Shown piece by piece: positions 50,319 through 59,419 of a DNA stretch of 64,000 bases. Under the pieces are notes generated by a model. That model worked only from the letters and a program-made list of their open reading frames with translations. It did no database searches and was not told the origin of the DNA. The stretch is taken from positions 1-64,000 of the forward strand of contig JADLDI010000047.1 in NCBI GenBank assembly GCA_020846745.1, read 5' to 3'. The stretch is from Bryobacterales bacterium. GTDB lineage: Bacteria; Acidobacteriota; Terriglobia; Bryobacterales; Bryobacteraceae. Both the position numbers and the translations under genes were made by a program. Positions within the stretch are counted from its first letter, which is position 1; every line of letters begins with the position of its first letter.

Positions 50319-51182
50319 ATGCGGCGCCCCGCGAATGTCCTTACGTTAGTCTTTTTATCGGTGTTCCTTTCCTCGCCTTGTTTTAGTGGGGCGATCGTTC
50401 CGGGTTTTGACTCAACCGCCGATGGCCGAAACGACGACGGGACCTACACGACAGGCGGCTGCAATAACGACTCTGACGGGGGGACTTGCGACGGAACTCC
50501 CGTTTCCATCGGCTTTCCCATCAACTTCTACGGCTCGTTGAGAGACTCCCTATTCATTAATACGAACGGTAACGTCACCTTCGACATTCCTCTCGCGACC
50601 TTCACGCCATTTAGTCTCGACGATGCGTTCCGGCAGATCATCGCGCCGTTCTTTGCAGACATAGACACACGGAACCCGGCGAGCGGAGTTGTCAGTTTCG
50701 GAAACGGCACCTTTGAAGGGCAGAATGCCTTTGGAGTGAACTGGTTGGACGTCGGCTACTTCAACAGTCATGCCGATAAAACGAACAGCTTTCAACTACT
50801 GCTGGTTGATCGTGGGAGCACGGGCGCGGGCAACTTCGACATAATTTTCAATTTCGATCGGGTTCAGTTCGAGGCTGGGGATGCCAGTTTCGGCTCGGGA
50901 GGCCTCGGGTGTTTGGCGGCCCGCGTGGGATTTTCGAACGGCACGGCTCTGCCCGGCGAATCTCTCGAGTTGCCCGGTTCCGGCGTTGGCGGCACGTTTA
51001 TAGATGATGGAACGTACGCTTTGATCACTCACCGCCTGAACAGCGATGTGGATGGCCGGTACATTTTCGGCTTCCGCGATGGAGTTTACACAGTGGTGCC
51101 GGAACCCAGTACTTACATTCTGATGCTTGCCGGGTGTTGTCTTCTGCTGCTGCGCCCATACGTGATCCGTTCCCGCGACTAA
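50319..51182 (+). CDS. Nidogen-like extracellular protein with PEP-CTERM sorting signal
   Basis: A 287-residue protein started at the ATG at 50319 (MRRPANVL), with GGAGAG about 9 nt upstream; a longer frame from 50253 lacks that signal. Residues 1-25 are a signal peptide. The body has a NIDO-type pattern (SLFINTNGNVTFD, IIAPFFADIDTR, NSFQLLLVDRG, FDIIFNFDRVQFE). The C-terminus is a PEP-CTERM tail: VPEPSTYI, a hydrophobic helix, then RSRD. PEP-CTERM proteins are processed by an exosortase and usually accompany exopolysaccharide systems; no exosortase gene is visible here. About 275 bp of featureless sequence precedes it. Confidence 0.82.
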   Translation: MRRPANVLTLVFLSVFLSSPCFSGAIVPGFDSTADGRNDDGTYTTGGCNNDSDGGTCDGTPVSIGFPINFYGSLRDSLFINTNGNVTFDIPLATFTPFSLDDAFRQIIAPFFADIDTRNPASGVVSFGNGTFEGQNAFGVNWLDVGYFNSHADKTNSFQLLLVDRGSTGAGNFDIIFNFDRVQFEAGDASFGSGGLGCLAARVGFSNGTALPGESLELPGSGVGGTFIDDGTYALITHRLNSDVDGRYIFGFRDGVYTVVPEPSTYILMLAGCCLLLLRPYVIRSRD

Positions 51183-51257
51183 GAACAATATTCCTCTCCC
51201 GAGGTCCACGTCTACGTCTCGCGAGTGGCGCACTGGTACAGCCGCAACCGCTGCCAG

Positions 51258-51740
51258 CTAATCCACCATCGACCGGAGCATCCAAGCCATTTTGAGGTGC
51301 TGCTCCATTAGCGTGGTGAAGAAGTCGGCGATTTCGGCGGACTTGAACTGTTCGTTGGCGGCATCGATGCCCGAGCGGAGGCAGCGCACCAGCGCTTCGT
51401 GATCTTCCACCAGCAGTTGCACCATCTGGCGAGCGGTGAGGTTACCGTTGTCGGCTTCCTTCAAGCGCGCGGTTTCGAGGAACTCCTTCAACGAGCCCGG
51501 CGACTTCACACCGAAGTAGCGGATGTTCTCGGCCACTTCATCGATGATGGTTTCGAGTTCGGTGTACTGCGTTTCGAAGAACTTGTGCAGATCGTTGAAC
51601 TGGGGTCCGGTGACATTCCAATGAAAATTGCGTGTTTTGGTATAGAGAACGTATTCGTCGGCGAGGGTGGCTTTCAAGAGTCCGACAACGCCTTCAACCT
51701 GCTCCTGCGTCAGACCTACATGTGCCTGAGTCATGTGCAT
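51258..51740 (-). CDS. dps: Dps-family ferritin-like DNA-protection protein
   Basis: A 160-residue Dps protein, which stores iron and protects DNA from oxidative damage as a dodecamer. The intersubunit ferroxidase ligands appear at H40, H52, E56, D67 and E71 (FHWNVTG, LHKFFETQY, IIDEVAE), with the spacing of known Dps proteins. An AGGAGA stands before the ATG at 51740; a second ATG two codons later has slightly better spacing, so the exact start is uncertain by two residues. The ATG directly follows the stop codon of the glycosyltransferase gene upstream, and its ribosome binding site lies inside that gene. Confidence 0.93.
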   Translation of the reverse strand: MHMTQAHVGLTQEQVEGVVGLLKATLADEYVLYTKTRNFHWNVTGPQFNDLHKFFETQYTELETIIDEVAENIRYFGVKSPGSLKEFLETARLKEADNGNLTARQMVQLLVEDHEALVRCLRSGIDAANEQFKSAEIADFFTTLMEQHLKMAWMLRSMVD

Positions 51741-53177
51741 TTATCTCCTGTTGGATGGATGAACGGGCGCGGCATCGGGATTCAGCCGATAGACGCGCGC
51801 GCCTTCAGTATCCGCAATTCGATTGTAGGACTTAAGCCAGTGGTGGAGTTCGGGATAGCGGTGAATGGCGAGTTCGGGATTGTACGGGCCGAGGCCGTCG
51901 ACAAGGAATGTGGGGTAGGTGGCGGCCAACTGGGCGCGGTCCGCGGCGCGGTTGTAGGTGGGGCGCGAATCGCGCAGATGCCGGTCCGCGATGACGCCGG
52001 TGAGCGGTTGGGAGTCGAGATACGGCGCACCGAGGGGCAGCCGCGTGTACACCAATATGTCAGGACGGTAACCCCAGACCAGGATCGTATCGCGGGGCTT
52101 CGCTTGCTCTTTGATGATTGCCGCGACGCGGCGTGAGTCGCGGTTCATCGCGGTATCGGCCCAGGTGGCATCGCCCTGTATCGCGAGCGACACATACCGG
52201 GGGCCGAAGCGAATCACCGGGATCGCGAGCAGGGCGAGCAACGCGATCCGCACGGGTTGCCGAAACGTGGCTAATGCGGCAGCGGCGGCGATCGTCAAAG
52301 GTGGCAGCAGTTGAAAGTAATAGCGCGGGAAGAAGCGCCAGCCCATGGTGACGGCGACTGCCGACAGGACCACCCACGCGAGCAACCGCCGATCGCGCCG
52401 TAGAACGGGGATGGCCGCCAGGACGATGGTGAGGTGGAACGCGGCCCAACTGACGGTTCGAAAGAGTCCCTCGCGTAAGGGGTTTTCAAGGAAAGTATCG
52501 GCGGCGTAGGCGCGTCCCCAGGTCCACACCTGGCCGACAAACGCGGGCCATGCGTTCAAGGCCAGCAGCATCGCGCCGGTGGCAGCCACGGGAATCGCGA
52601 ATCCTGCGAGGATGGCCAGGAAGCGGCGCGGCATCCAGATGAGCGCCACAACCAGCACTGTCAGGCCTTTGAAGTTGAGCAGGAACGCGAGCGCGGCACA
52701 CACGCCCGCACCCAATGGCATGGCCGCTGCCAGGCATGCGAACGCGCCCAATTGCGCGGCCACCATTAGAATGTCGGGCGAAAGGGCCAGGGTGGCGGCG
52801 GGAAAGTCGAAGGTGAGATAGACGGCACAGAGCAGCGCGGCCATCGGGCCGGCGCGCTTGGCGAGACGTCCAGCTCCGAACCACGCGAGTCCGGCGCATC
52901 CGATGACGAACAGCGCACCAACGACGCGCAACGGCCAACCGGGGTATCCGCCGCACAGCAGATAAAACAAAGCCGAAAGAGGCGGCTTATCGAAAAAGAA
53001 GTCGCGGTACGGGACCAGCCCGTGGAGCATTTGAATGGCGGCGGCGGCCGGGTAGGCCTCTTCCACCCACAGAATGGGAGCATGAGCGAGGCGTGCCGCA
53101 AGCACCAGCGCCGCGGCCGCCGCCCAGAGGCTAGTCCGTGACCATTTCGCGGAGCTTCTTTTTGAATTCGGCTCCAT
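51741..53177 (-). CDS. Multi-pass membrane glycosyltransferase (GT39/PMT-ArnT-like)
   Basis: A 478-residue integral membrane protein with about 10-11 hydrophobic helices. The first extracytoplasmic loop (WVEEAYPAAAAIQML, then PYRDFFFDKPPL) has the acidic pair and the YRDFFxDKPP block typical of the PMT_2/GT39 enzymes that use polyprenyl-phosphate sugars. The C-terminal 100 residues form a soluble region. Its start overlaps the end of galU by 47 bp and its stop abuts dps. It may glycosylate a lipid or protein on the outer face of the membrane. The coupling to galU supports a sugar role. Confidence 0.78.
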   Translation of the reverse strand: MEPNSKRSSAKWSRTSLWAAAAALVLAARLAHAPILWVEEAYPAAAAIQMLHGLVPYRDFFFDKPPLSALFYLLCGGYPGWPLRVVGALFVIGCAGLAWFGAGRLAKRAGPMAALLCAVYLTFDFPAATLALSPDILMVAAQLGAFACLAAAMPLGAGVCAALAFLLNFKGLTVLVVALIWMPRRFLAILAGFAIPVAATGAMLLALNAWPAFVGQVWTWGRAYAADTFLENPLREGLFRTVSWAAFHLTIVLAAIPVLRRDRRLLAWVVLSAVAVTMGWRFFPRYYFQLLPPLTIAAAAALATFRQPVRIALLALLAIPVIRFGPRYVSLAIQGDATWADTAMNRDSRRVAAIIKEQAKPRDTILVWGYRPDILVYTRLPLGAPYLDSQPLTGVIADRHLRDSRPTYNRAADRAQLAATYPTFLVDGLGPYNPELAIHRYPELHHWLKSYNRIADTEGARVYRLNPDAAPVHPSNRR

Positions 53178-54012
53178 AGAGCGGATCGGCTAAGGCGAAC
53201 TCGACAAACGTTTCGAAGTAGCTGGGGAAGTTGCCGATGTCATAGCGCTTCTCGTTGGGCGGCAGCTTTACGGCCAGCACACGGCGCCCTTCTTCGGCCA
53301 GCAGTCGCATGGCATCGGTCAACTGGATTTCGTTGCGCTTGTCGGGCTTCACGCGGCGAATGAGGTCGAAGATGATCGGCGAGAAGATGTACCGCCCGGC
53401 GATGGCGAGGCGTGATGGCGCGTCTTTCGGATCGGGCTTTTCGACAAGGTCCTGTACGCGGACGACGTCATCTTCGATTTCCGCAGGGTGCACGATGCCG
53501 TAGTGCTTTGTCTCATCGGCGGGCACTTCTTCCACCGCGACGACGCAACTGGCGCGCTTGGTCTCAAACACCTCGATCATGCGCGACACACTGCGCGACT
53601 GCGCATGCAAGCCGAGGATGGAATCGCCGAGGGCGACCACGAACGGTTGCTCGCCGGCGAAGTTTTCGCCGCACAGGATGGCGTCGCCCAATCCGCGCTG
53701 CTGGCGCTGGCGTGTATAGAAGATTTGGGCCGCGAGGTCAGACTCTTCCATCTCGTGCAGCAGATCGGTCTTATTGTTGGCCGTCAGCAGCCGGGTCAGT
53801 TCCGGATCGCTGTCGAAGTGATTCTCGATGGACGACTTATTGCGACCGGTGACAAAGAGGATGTCGCGAACTCCGTTGGCGACCAGTTCCTCGGCGACAT
53901 ATTGGACGATGGGCTTCCGGGCAACGGGAAGCATTTCTTTAGGTTGGGATTTCGTGGCCGGCAGCAGGCGTGTCCCAAGGCCGGCTACAGGTACGATGGC
54001 GCTCCGAATCAC
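53131..54012 (-). CDS. galU: UTP-glucose-1-phosphate uridylyltransferase
   Basis: A 293-residue enzyme that makes UDP-glucose from UTP and glucose-1-phosphate. The signature VPVAGLGTRLLPATKSQPKE is at the N-terminus, followed by LFVTGRNKSSIENHFD, QRGLGDAIL, VVALGDSIL, VEKP and NEIQLTDAM, all standard for bacterial GalU. I choose the GTG at 54012 (VIRSAIVPVAG): it gives the family length and lies one base after the upstream stop, whereas the longer frame from 54105 would overlap the upstream gene and add a Pro/Arg-rich tail. It sits in an operon with DUF4126, GT39 and dps. UDP-glucose could feed the glycosyltransferases of the biosynthetic locus (inferred). Confidence 0.93.
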   Translation of the reverse strand: MIRSAIVPVAGLGTRLLPATKSQPKEMLPVARKPIVQYVAEELVANGVRDILFVTGRNKSSIENHFDSDPELTRLLTANNKTDLLHEMEESDLAAQIFYTRQRQQRGLGDAILCGENFAGEQPFVVALGDSILGLHAQSRSVSRMIEVFETKRASCVVAVEEVPADETKHYGIVHPAEIEDDVVRVQDLVEKPDPKDAPSRLAIAGRYIFSPIIFDLIRRVKPDKRNEIQLTDAMRLLAEEGRRVLAVKLPPNEKRYDIGNFPSYFETFVEFALADPLYGAEFKKKLREMVTD

Positions 54013-54013
54013 C

Positions 54014-55078
54014 CTATGAGGATAACGCGGGTGCCTGTTGGGGTTCCGCGCCGGCGGCGGCGGTCTTGAAAACGTCGAACCGGAGAGGCGCCTTGGTGGT
54101 CTCAATCACCAGGTCGTCCAACAGCAGCCCACCGCTCAGCCGGAAATCGCGCACGTCGGCCATGGGAATCGAGTAAATACGATGGCGAAACATGCGGCGC
54201 GTGACAAACACCACCTGATCCCCGGCCAGGCATAGATAGCCGATGGACCGGCGCAGGCGGCGAATGCTCTTGGTGGGGGCACAACGCAAGCCGGCCGGTG
54301 GCGACGCTACATGGAGCGCCTCTTCGATCGTCCGCGCCAGGGGCTCCGGCAGAATTTTTAGCTTTCCGTTTATCGCGTCCCATAGCTGGCGCGCCTTGCC
54401 GGCGCCCGCCAGATGTTCAGGAGTCGGCAGGCGCAGCGCGGCCTCTGAACCGAACCACTTGTTCAACAGCGCGGCCAATGAGGTCAATTCCAACCGCAGC
54501 AGCCGGTACACCCTTGGCGCGACGAATGCGAAGATCGCGAGGAAAACAGAGAGGCCAGTAAGAAAGACGATGGGATGCGTCGAGATCAGCCAAAGCGCGG
54601 CGGGCGCGGCGGCGTCTTCCGCCAGGCTCAGCGCGACGTTGGTGAACGGTTCGGGGCTGTGATTGACTACCAGACGAGTGGCGGCTTTCGCAGAGTGAGT
54701 TGAAAGCGCGACCGTGCCGGCCAGGAGCGCCAGGATTGTCTTTGTGCCGGCATCGAAGTCGCCCAGTGCGGTGGCGGCCAGCAACGTCGCCGCCAACGGG
54801 CGGATGACGGAGTGAATGCTGTCCCACGCGCTGTCGATCCACGGCACCTTATCGGCCAGAAACTCAACCACGGCGAGGACGCCCGCCACGATGAGAATGC
54901 GCGTGTCGCCCAGCACGGCCAGGCTCGCCAGGTGCTGCTTCAGATGCAGGAAGTCCCACCGGATGGCCGCGCCTACCGCAAAGATGGAAGCGTACAGCCG
55001 GAATCCGGACAGGAACCCGATTCCGAGCGTGGACGCCAGAAGCGTGAATACATCGGTACCGGACTGGCCTAAGTTCAT
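54014..55078 (-). CDS. DUF4126 membrane protein
   Basis: A 354-residue membrane protein. Residues 1-190 carry about five hydrophobic helices with the DUF4126 pattern (LGIGFLSGFRLYASIFAVG, LADKVPWIDSAWDSIHSVIRPLAATLL, AATRLVVNHSPEPFTNVALSLAED). Residues about 210-354 are a soluble, basic C-terminal part that is not typical of the short DUF4126 proteins and is not recognised by me. It is the first gene of the DUF4126-galU-GT39-dps operon, ending one base before the galU start. Function unknown. Confidence 0.8.
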   Translation of the reverse strand: MNLGQSGTDVFTLLASTLGIGFLSGFRLYASIFAVGAAIRWDFLHLKQHLASLAVLGDTRILIVAGVLAVVEFLADKVPWIDSAWDSIHSVIRPLAATLLAATALGDFDAGTKTILALLAGTVALSTHSAKAATRLVVNHSPEPFTNVALSLAEDAAAPAALWLISTHPIVFLTGLSVFLAIFAFVAPRVYRLLRLELTSLAALLNKWFGSEAALRLPTPEHLAGAGKARQLWDAINGKLKILPEPLARTIEEALHVASPPAGLRCAPTKSIRRLRRSIGYLCLAGDQVVFVTRRMFRHRIYSIPMADVRDFRLSGGLLLDDLVIETTKAPLRFDVFKTAAAGAEPQQAPALSS

Positions 55079-55257
55079 CGGACGCTCGAGCCCCCCTATC
55101 GTATCTTAGGTACGGAGTTCCGGTACTTGGCGTTCCGGGATTCGCGCTAGCATTAATATTGATGTGAACTTTTCACGTCCACGTCTCGTCTGACTTTGCG
55201 GATGGGATCTCGTATCCCAGGGTATCCCGCCCGCGTCCTACATAAGGGAGATCAGTT
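55079..55257. promoter_or_regulatory. Divergent intergenic region between DUF4126 and the efflux adaptor
   Basis: 179 bp holding the 5' ends of two operons. AAGGGAG at 55244-55250 precedes the TTG start of the adaptor gene. The segment at about 55150-55165 (TTAATATTGATG) is AT-rich and a plausible promoter area, but no hexamer pair is convincing. Confidence 0.35.
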
Positions 55258-56682
55258 TTGAAGACCAAGTGGAAGGTAGTGCTCGGTGTGACAGCGGTGG
55301 TTGTTACCGCGGGCGCCATCTTCGGCGGCATCCGGTATAGCAAGCGCGGCATCGTCACCGTCCAGACAGGGAGGACGGTCCGCCAGGACCTCACCTCGAT
55401 GGTGACCGCCTCCGGCGAAATTAAACCCCGAAATTATATCAACATCGGCACCAATGCCGTGTCGCCGTCGCGCATCACCGATATTCTCGTAACCGAAGGC
55501 CAGCAGGTCCGCAAGGGCCAGTTGCTGGCGAAACTGGAGGCGGTGCAGCCCGAAGCGGAAGTGGCAGCGCAGAGAGCCCAGGTAAGCACGGCCGAAGCCG
55601 AATCCGGCGCATCCGAAGCCGGACTGCAGGCCGCCGACGAGAATATTCGAACTTTGGAAGCTTCCGTAGCCCGGGCCAAAGCGGAACTGGAAAAGGCGCG
55701 CGTCAACTACGTCCGGACCCAGAAATTGTGGGAGCAGAAGCTGATCGCGCAGCAGGATTACGACCAACGGCGACTGGAAGTGACGGCGTTTGAAGCGGCG
55801 CTGAAGGAGGCCGAGGCGCGTATTATCCAGGCCAAGGCTCAACGCACCCAGCTTTACGCGACGCTATCCGCGGCTCAGCGGCGGATCACCCTGGCCCAGG
55901 CCAATCTCCGCCGGTCGCAAGACGTTCTGCAGCGGACCCTTTCGGTATCGCCCATCGACGGCATGGTGACCAACCTGCCCGTCCGGGTTGGCGAAACGGT
56001 TGTGCCGGGCATCCAGAACTCGTCCGCCAGCCTGATCATGACCATCGCCGATATGTCGCTGATCACGGCGGAAGTAAAGGTGGATGAAACCGACATTGTG
56101 AACGTAAAGCTGGACCAGGAAGCCGACGTCACGATCGACGCGATTCCGAACAAGACCTTTAAGGGGAAAGTGATCGAGATCGGAAATACCGCCATTTTGC
56201 GGTCGACCGGACTGGCCGCTTCGCAGAGCGCGATTTCGAGCCAGGAAGCGAAGGATTTCAAGGTGGTGGTGGCGCTGACGGATCCGCCTACCGAGATTCG
56301 CCCGGGCCTGTCGTGTACCGCGCGCATCATCACCGCGACTCGCCAAAAGGCGCTCACCATTCCCATCCAGGCCCTTACCGTTCGGCAGAAGGGCGATCTC
56401 GAAGCCCAGCCTAAGGACGGTGTGCAGGCGGCGCCCCCGCCGAACCCTACCGCCGACAAGGCTCGGAAGCAGGAACTGCAGGGGGTTTTCGTTATCGATG
56501 GCGAAAAGGCCGTGTTCCGCAAGGTGGACACGGGCATCACCGGCGCTACCGATATCGAAGTGTTGAGCGGCCTGAAGGAAGGCGATGAAATCATCACCGG
56601 CAGCTACAAAGTCATCCGCACTCTCCGTAACGAGGCTAGGGTGAAAGTGGACAATAAGGCTCCCGTCAAGACAGAATCGTAA
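55258..56682 (+). CDS. HlyD/MacA-type membrane-fusion (periplasmic adaptor) protein
   Basis: A 474-residue efflux adaptor. It begins with TTG at 55258, supported by AAGGGAG 7 nt upstream. Residues 4-24 form the N-terminal membrane anchor. A biotinyl-lipoyl half-motif (VTEGQQVRKGQLLAKLE) is at about 80-96, followed by a long coiled coil rich in Ala, Glu, Lys and Arg (about 98-215). The second lipoyl half (VSPIDGMVTNLPVRVGETV) is at about 235-255, then beta-barrel and membrane-proximal domains. Length and order fit MacA. It is followed after 40 bp by an ABC ATPase, with which it should form a MacAB-like exporter; the permease partner is not next to it. Confidence 0.88.
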   Translation: MKTKWKVVLGVTAVVVTAGAIFGGIRYSKRGIVTVQTGRTVRQDLTSMVTASGEIKPRNYINIGTNAVSPSRITDILVTEGQQVRKGQLLAKLEAVQPEAEVAAQRAQVSTAEAESGASEAGLQAADENIRTLEASVARAKAELEKARVNYVRTQKLWEQKLIAQQDYDQRRLEVTAFEAALKEAEARIIQAKAQRTQLYATLSAAQRRITLAQANLRRSQDVLQRTLSVSPIDGMVTNLPVRVGETVVPGIQNSSASLIMTIADMSLITAEVKVDETDIVNVKLDQEADVTIDAIPNKTFKGKVIEIGNTAILRSTGLAASQSAISSQEAKDFKVVVALTDPPTEIRPGLSCTARIITATRQKALTIPIQALTVRQKGDLEAQPKDGVQAAPPPNPTADKARKQELQGVFVIDGEKAVFRKVDTGITGATDIEVLSGLKEGDEIITGSYKVIRTLRNEARVKVDNKAPVKTES

Positions 56683-56722
56683 GGAACGTTGGTAAACGGG
56701 GAAGAAGGAGTCTGCAGGAGAA

Positions 56723-57463
56723 ATGGCCCAAACCGCCGTCGCGTCTTTAATCGAACGAGGTGAGCAGCTACGCAAAGAAGGTATCGTCATCCGCACGTTC
56801 GATTTGCGTAAGACGTATATCATGGGCGACCAGGAAATCAACGCGGTGAACGGTGTCGATGTGCAGATCATGAAAGGCGAGTACGTCGCCATCATGGGAC
56901 CGTCGGGCTCGGGCAAGTCGACACTGATGAACCTGATCGGCTGTCTGGATACCGCCAGCTCCGGCGAATACTTCATCAACGGCCACCCGGTGAGCAACCT
57001 GACCGACGACGAACTGGCCCGTATCCGTAACAAAGAAATCGGGTTCGTATTCCAGACGTTCAACCTGCTGCCCCGCGCCTCGGCTCTCCACAATGTCGAG
57101 CTGCCGCTGATCTATGGCGGGCTGCCGGCGGACCAGCGGGAGGAACGCGCCCGCGGCGCCCTGCGGGCCGTCGACCTCGAAAAACGCATGTATCACAAGC
57201 CCAACGAGTTGTCGGGCGGACAGCGCCAGCGCGTCGCCATCGCCCGGGCGTTGGTGAACAACCCCTCGATTCTTTTGGCCGACGAGCCCACAGGCGCCTT
57301 GGACACGGCGACGGGTATCGAAATCATGGCGCTGTTCGAGCGGCTGCACCAGCAGGGCAATACCATCATCCTGGTGACCCACGAACACGATATCGCCATG
57401 CACGCCCACCGCGTGATTCATATTCGCGACGGGAAGATCGAGAAGGACGAGAAGATCAAGTAG
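56723..57463 (+). CDS. ABC transporter ATP-binding protein (MacB/LolD type)
   Basis: A 246-residue ATPase. Walker [10 protein letters not shown] is at 59-67, the Q-loop [11 protein letters not shown] near 110, the signature LSGGQRQRV near 158, and Walker [13 protein letters not shown] near 178, with the switch His in LVTHEHD. The wording matches the MacB/LolD/FtsE group of mechanotransmission exporters. The first 20 residues are an extra N-terminal stretch. It follows the adaptor gene by 40 bp on the same strand. No FtsX-like permease gene follows before the strand changes at 57944, so the permease must be encoded elsewhere or has been lost. Confidence 0.92.
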   Translation: MAQTAVASLIERGEQLRKEGIVIRTFDLRKTYIMGDQEINAVNGVDVQIMKGEYVAIMGPSGSGKSTLMNLIGCLDTASSGEYFINGHPVSNLTDDELARIRNKEIGFVFQTFNLLPRASALHNVELPLIYGGLPADQREERARGALRAVDLEKRMYHKPNELSGGQRQRVAIARALVNNPSILLADEPTGALDTATGIEIMALFERLHQQGNTIILVTHEHDIAMHAHRVIHIRDGKIEKDEKIK

Positions 57464-57530
57464 GGGCTTCGCGTCTCCAGCTATAAACGAGTCATTACGC
57501 CGTCTCCGGCCCGCCCGCAGACTTCGGGAC

Positions 57531-57944
57531 GTGAGTCAACTCCCGGAAACGAATACCCGATATCCCGCACCACCCATTGGAGAACCTGAGCTTCTTGGCC
57601 GGGAGATAAAATGGGGAGCAATCGTTCAATATCCGCCGGACTTGCCATTTCGCGACAACAATTGCCGCTCGATGGGCGAGAGTGGACCAGTTATAGTACT
57701 TCCTTCCCTTTCCCGAAGCTGGTTGTCTTCCTACAATGGGGGAGAATTGTTCGTTAACTGTCCAAAGTGCGGTTCGACACACTCACGTCCCTCGAACTCG
57801 TATGGGGTGTTGGATCACCTGATGCGCACGTGGTCGAAGGTACCGTACCGGTGCCGAGTTTGCCGTAAACGGTTTTATTGGTTCGATCCCAGGCTGGCCA
57901 AGCGCCGGGAAAAGGAACGTCAGCGAGCAGTCAGCAGACAATGA
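57531..57944 (+). CDS. Small zinc-ribbon protein
   Basis: A frame of 137 codons from a GTG at 57531, or 90 codons from an ATG at 57672; neither start has a strong Shine-Dalgarno. The C-terminal part contains CPKCGS and, about 30 residues later, CRVCRKRFYWFD, four cysteines forming a classic zinc ribbon, followed by a very basic tail (KRREKERQR). The segment before the ribbon (residues 1-85) looks less conserved and may not be coding. Such ribbons are common at the ends of small acidobacterial proteins of unknown role. It ends 2 bp before the convergent acyltransferase gene. Confidence 0.5.
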   Translation: MSQLPETNTRYPAPPIGEPELLGREIKWGAIVQYPPDLPFRDNNCRSMGESGPVIVLPSLSRSWLSSYNGGELFVNCPKCGSTHSRPSNSYGVLDHLMRTWSKVPYRCRVCRKRFYWFDPRLAKRREKERQRAVSRQ

Positions 57945-57946
57945 GG

Positions 57947-59053
57947 CTATCGAAGCGATCCTTCGGCGGCTTCGCCGGCCACCGTTTCGCAAGGGGTTAA
58001 GCGCCTTTGCGGAAGAACCCTGGTAAATTTCCTCCCAATCTCGATGAACGGGTCTTCCACGAGATGAAAGCAGGCGACGGGGATGAACACAATCAGGACC
58101 AGAAACAACGGCCACTGGAGAAAGGGAGAAAGCCCTTTCCACTTCGTGAAGACCAGCCAAAGAACCGGCACCTGGCAGAGGTAGAGACCGTATGAGTATT
58201 TGGCGACGCAGTGCGCGATTGTCTTCACGGTTGAATTGGACAGTTCCGCCATATGGGCCACGGCCACGCCAATGACCAGGCAGCCGATCCAGCCTGCTGC
58301 CGCACGCGTCAGCTCTCCCGGTTCAGAGCGAATCAGCAACAAGTAACCTGCACTGACGATCAAGACGGTGGACGGCCACAGCGAGACGGAGGTCTTGCGC
58401 GGGACAGCGCGCAATGCGAGGAAGTAACAAGCGGCGCCCGCCACGAAGCAGGGTCCATAACTCGCTACATTCAACCTTTCAATTCCGAGGCCGGTTTTGG
58501 TCGACAGGTAACGCTGAACGAGCGCGAGCACGACTGAGCCAACCCAAACCGCGGCCAAGCGTCTAAATGAGGAATTGCGGCAGAAGAACGTGAACAGGAA
58601 AGGCAATACGAGATACATCTCGACTTCGAATGGGAGGCTCCACAAAGGACCGAGAACCGGTTGTGTATACGTTAGATTTCCACAGAGCAAGTAGTTGAAC
58701 GCGATCGCCAACTTGGTAGGCATTTGGAATTGCTTCTCCCAGCTGGTTTCCGGAATTCCTACCAGCAGAACGAGGGTGATGACAACCGTGCTCAACGGGT
58801 AAATCCGAAAGAAGCGGCGCAGGTAGAAAGCGGCGGCCCGCCTGGTTCCCTCGGCGGGCAGGCGATCGAGCGACATCATCAAGACAAGGCTTGTATGGAC
58901 AAAGAAAAGCAGAACTCCCCAATAGCCGCAAGTGAAGAGCCAGGGGTGGCGCTGCGCGATGCCGACAGTCGCGGTCACGTGGTCGAGCAGCACTAACAGC
59001 ACCGCAATGGTGCGAAGGAAGTCGAGATTCGGAGACTGTCCGCCGATCTGCAT
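57947..59053 (-). CDS. Acyltransferase family 3 membrane protein (OafA/YrhL type)
   Basis: A 368-residue integral membrane O-acyltransferase that typically transfers acetyl or other acyl groups to sugars of surface polysaccharides or glycolipids. LDFLRTIAVLLVLLDHV (residues 9-25) has the conserved His of the family, FYLRRFFRIYPL (about 76-87) the RxxRxxP-like block, and about ten hydrophobic helices follow to residue 335. It begins at the ATG at 59053. It is convergent with the zinc-ribbon gene, with a 2-bp gap. It may modify surface glycans; a link to the lipid locus 12 kb away is not shown. Confidence 0.87.
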   Translation of the reverse strand: MQIGGQSPNLDFLRTIAVLLVLLDHVTATVGIAQRHPWLFTCGYWGVLLFFVHTSLVLMMSLDRLPAEGTRRAAAFYLRRFFRIYPLSTVVITLVLLVGIPETSWEKQFQMPTKLAIAFNYLLCGNLTYTQPVLGPLWSLPFEVEMYLVLPFLFTFFCRNSSFRRLAAVWVGSVVLALVQRYLSTKTGLGIERLNVASYGPCFVAGAACYFLALRAVPRKTSVSLWPSTVLIVSAGYLLLIRSEPGELTRAAAGWIGCLVIGVAVAHMAELSNSTVKTIAHCVAKYSYGLYLCQVPVLWLVFTKWKGLSPFLQWPLFLVLIVFIPVACFHLVEDPFIEIGRKFTRVLPQRRLTPCETVAGEAAEGSLR

Positions 59054-59215
59054 TCAGTTCCAACGGCCCAAATAATTTACGCTGCGCTAAGGGGGCATAC
59101 CCATTCCGGATATCTGCTATGGCGGAGCTATAAAGATCCGTGGCGCCGCAGCGTTGGGCATGCTGGTCAGGATATCAGCTTATCTACTTGGCACCAAGCG
59201 GATGGAAGAGATCGA

Positions 59216-59419
59216 TCAGAAGGCCTGCCGCCGCTGGAACTCGTAGCAACCGGCCACGGTGACGCCGAAGGCGACGAGCGCGGCGATGGCGCATACCGTC
59301 TTCATAGCGACCGGCCATTGGGCGAGCACCAGCGTCGGCAGCGCCCACGGAAAGTACTGCAGCACGGCTCCGTCCGGTTGGCTGGCCGCTACCATCCCGT
59401 ATCCGATCACCATTGCCAC
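59216..59419 (-). pseudogene. Possible 3' remnant of an ABC-2-type permease or a tiny membrane protein
   Basis: A frame of up to 67 codons from GTG at 59419, open back to a stop at 59489-59491. Residues 1-20 and 30-60 are hydrophobic, and the end (TVAGCYEFQRRQAF) resembles the C-terminal end of ABC-2 family permeases. No proper start region or ribosome binding site was found. It lies between the acyltransferase and the M48 protease. It could equally be an unrelated small membrane protein. Confidence 0.25.

Noticed and set aside
54013-54105. Upstream ATG for galU
   Set aside because: It would add a Pro/Arg-rich tail overlapping DUF4126; the GTG at 54012 fits the GalU family start.
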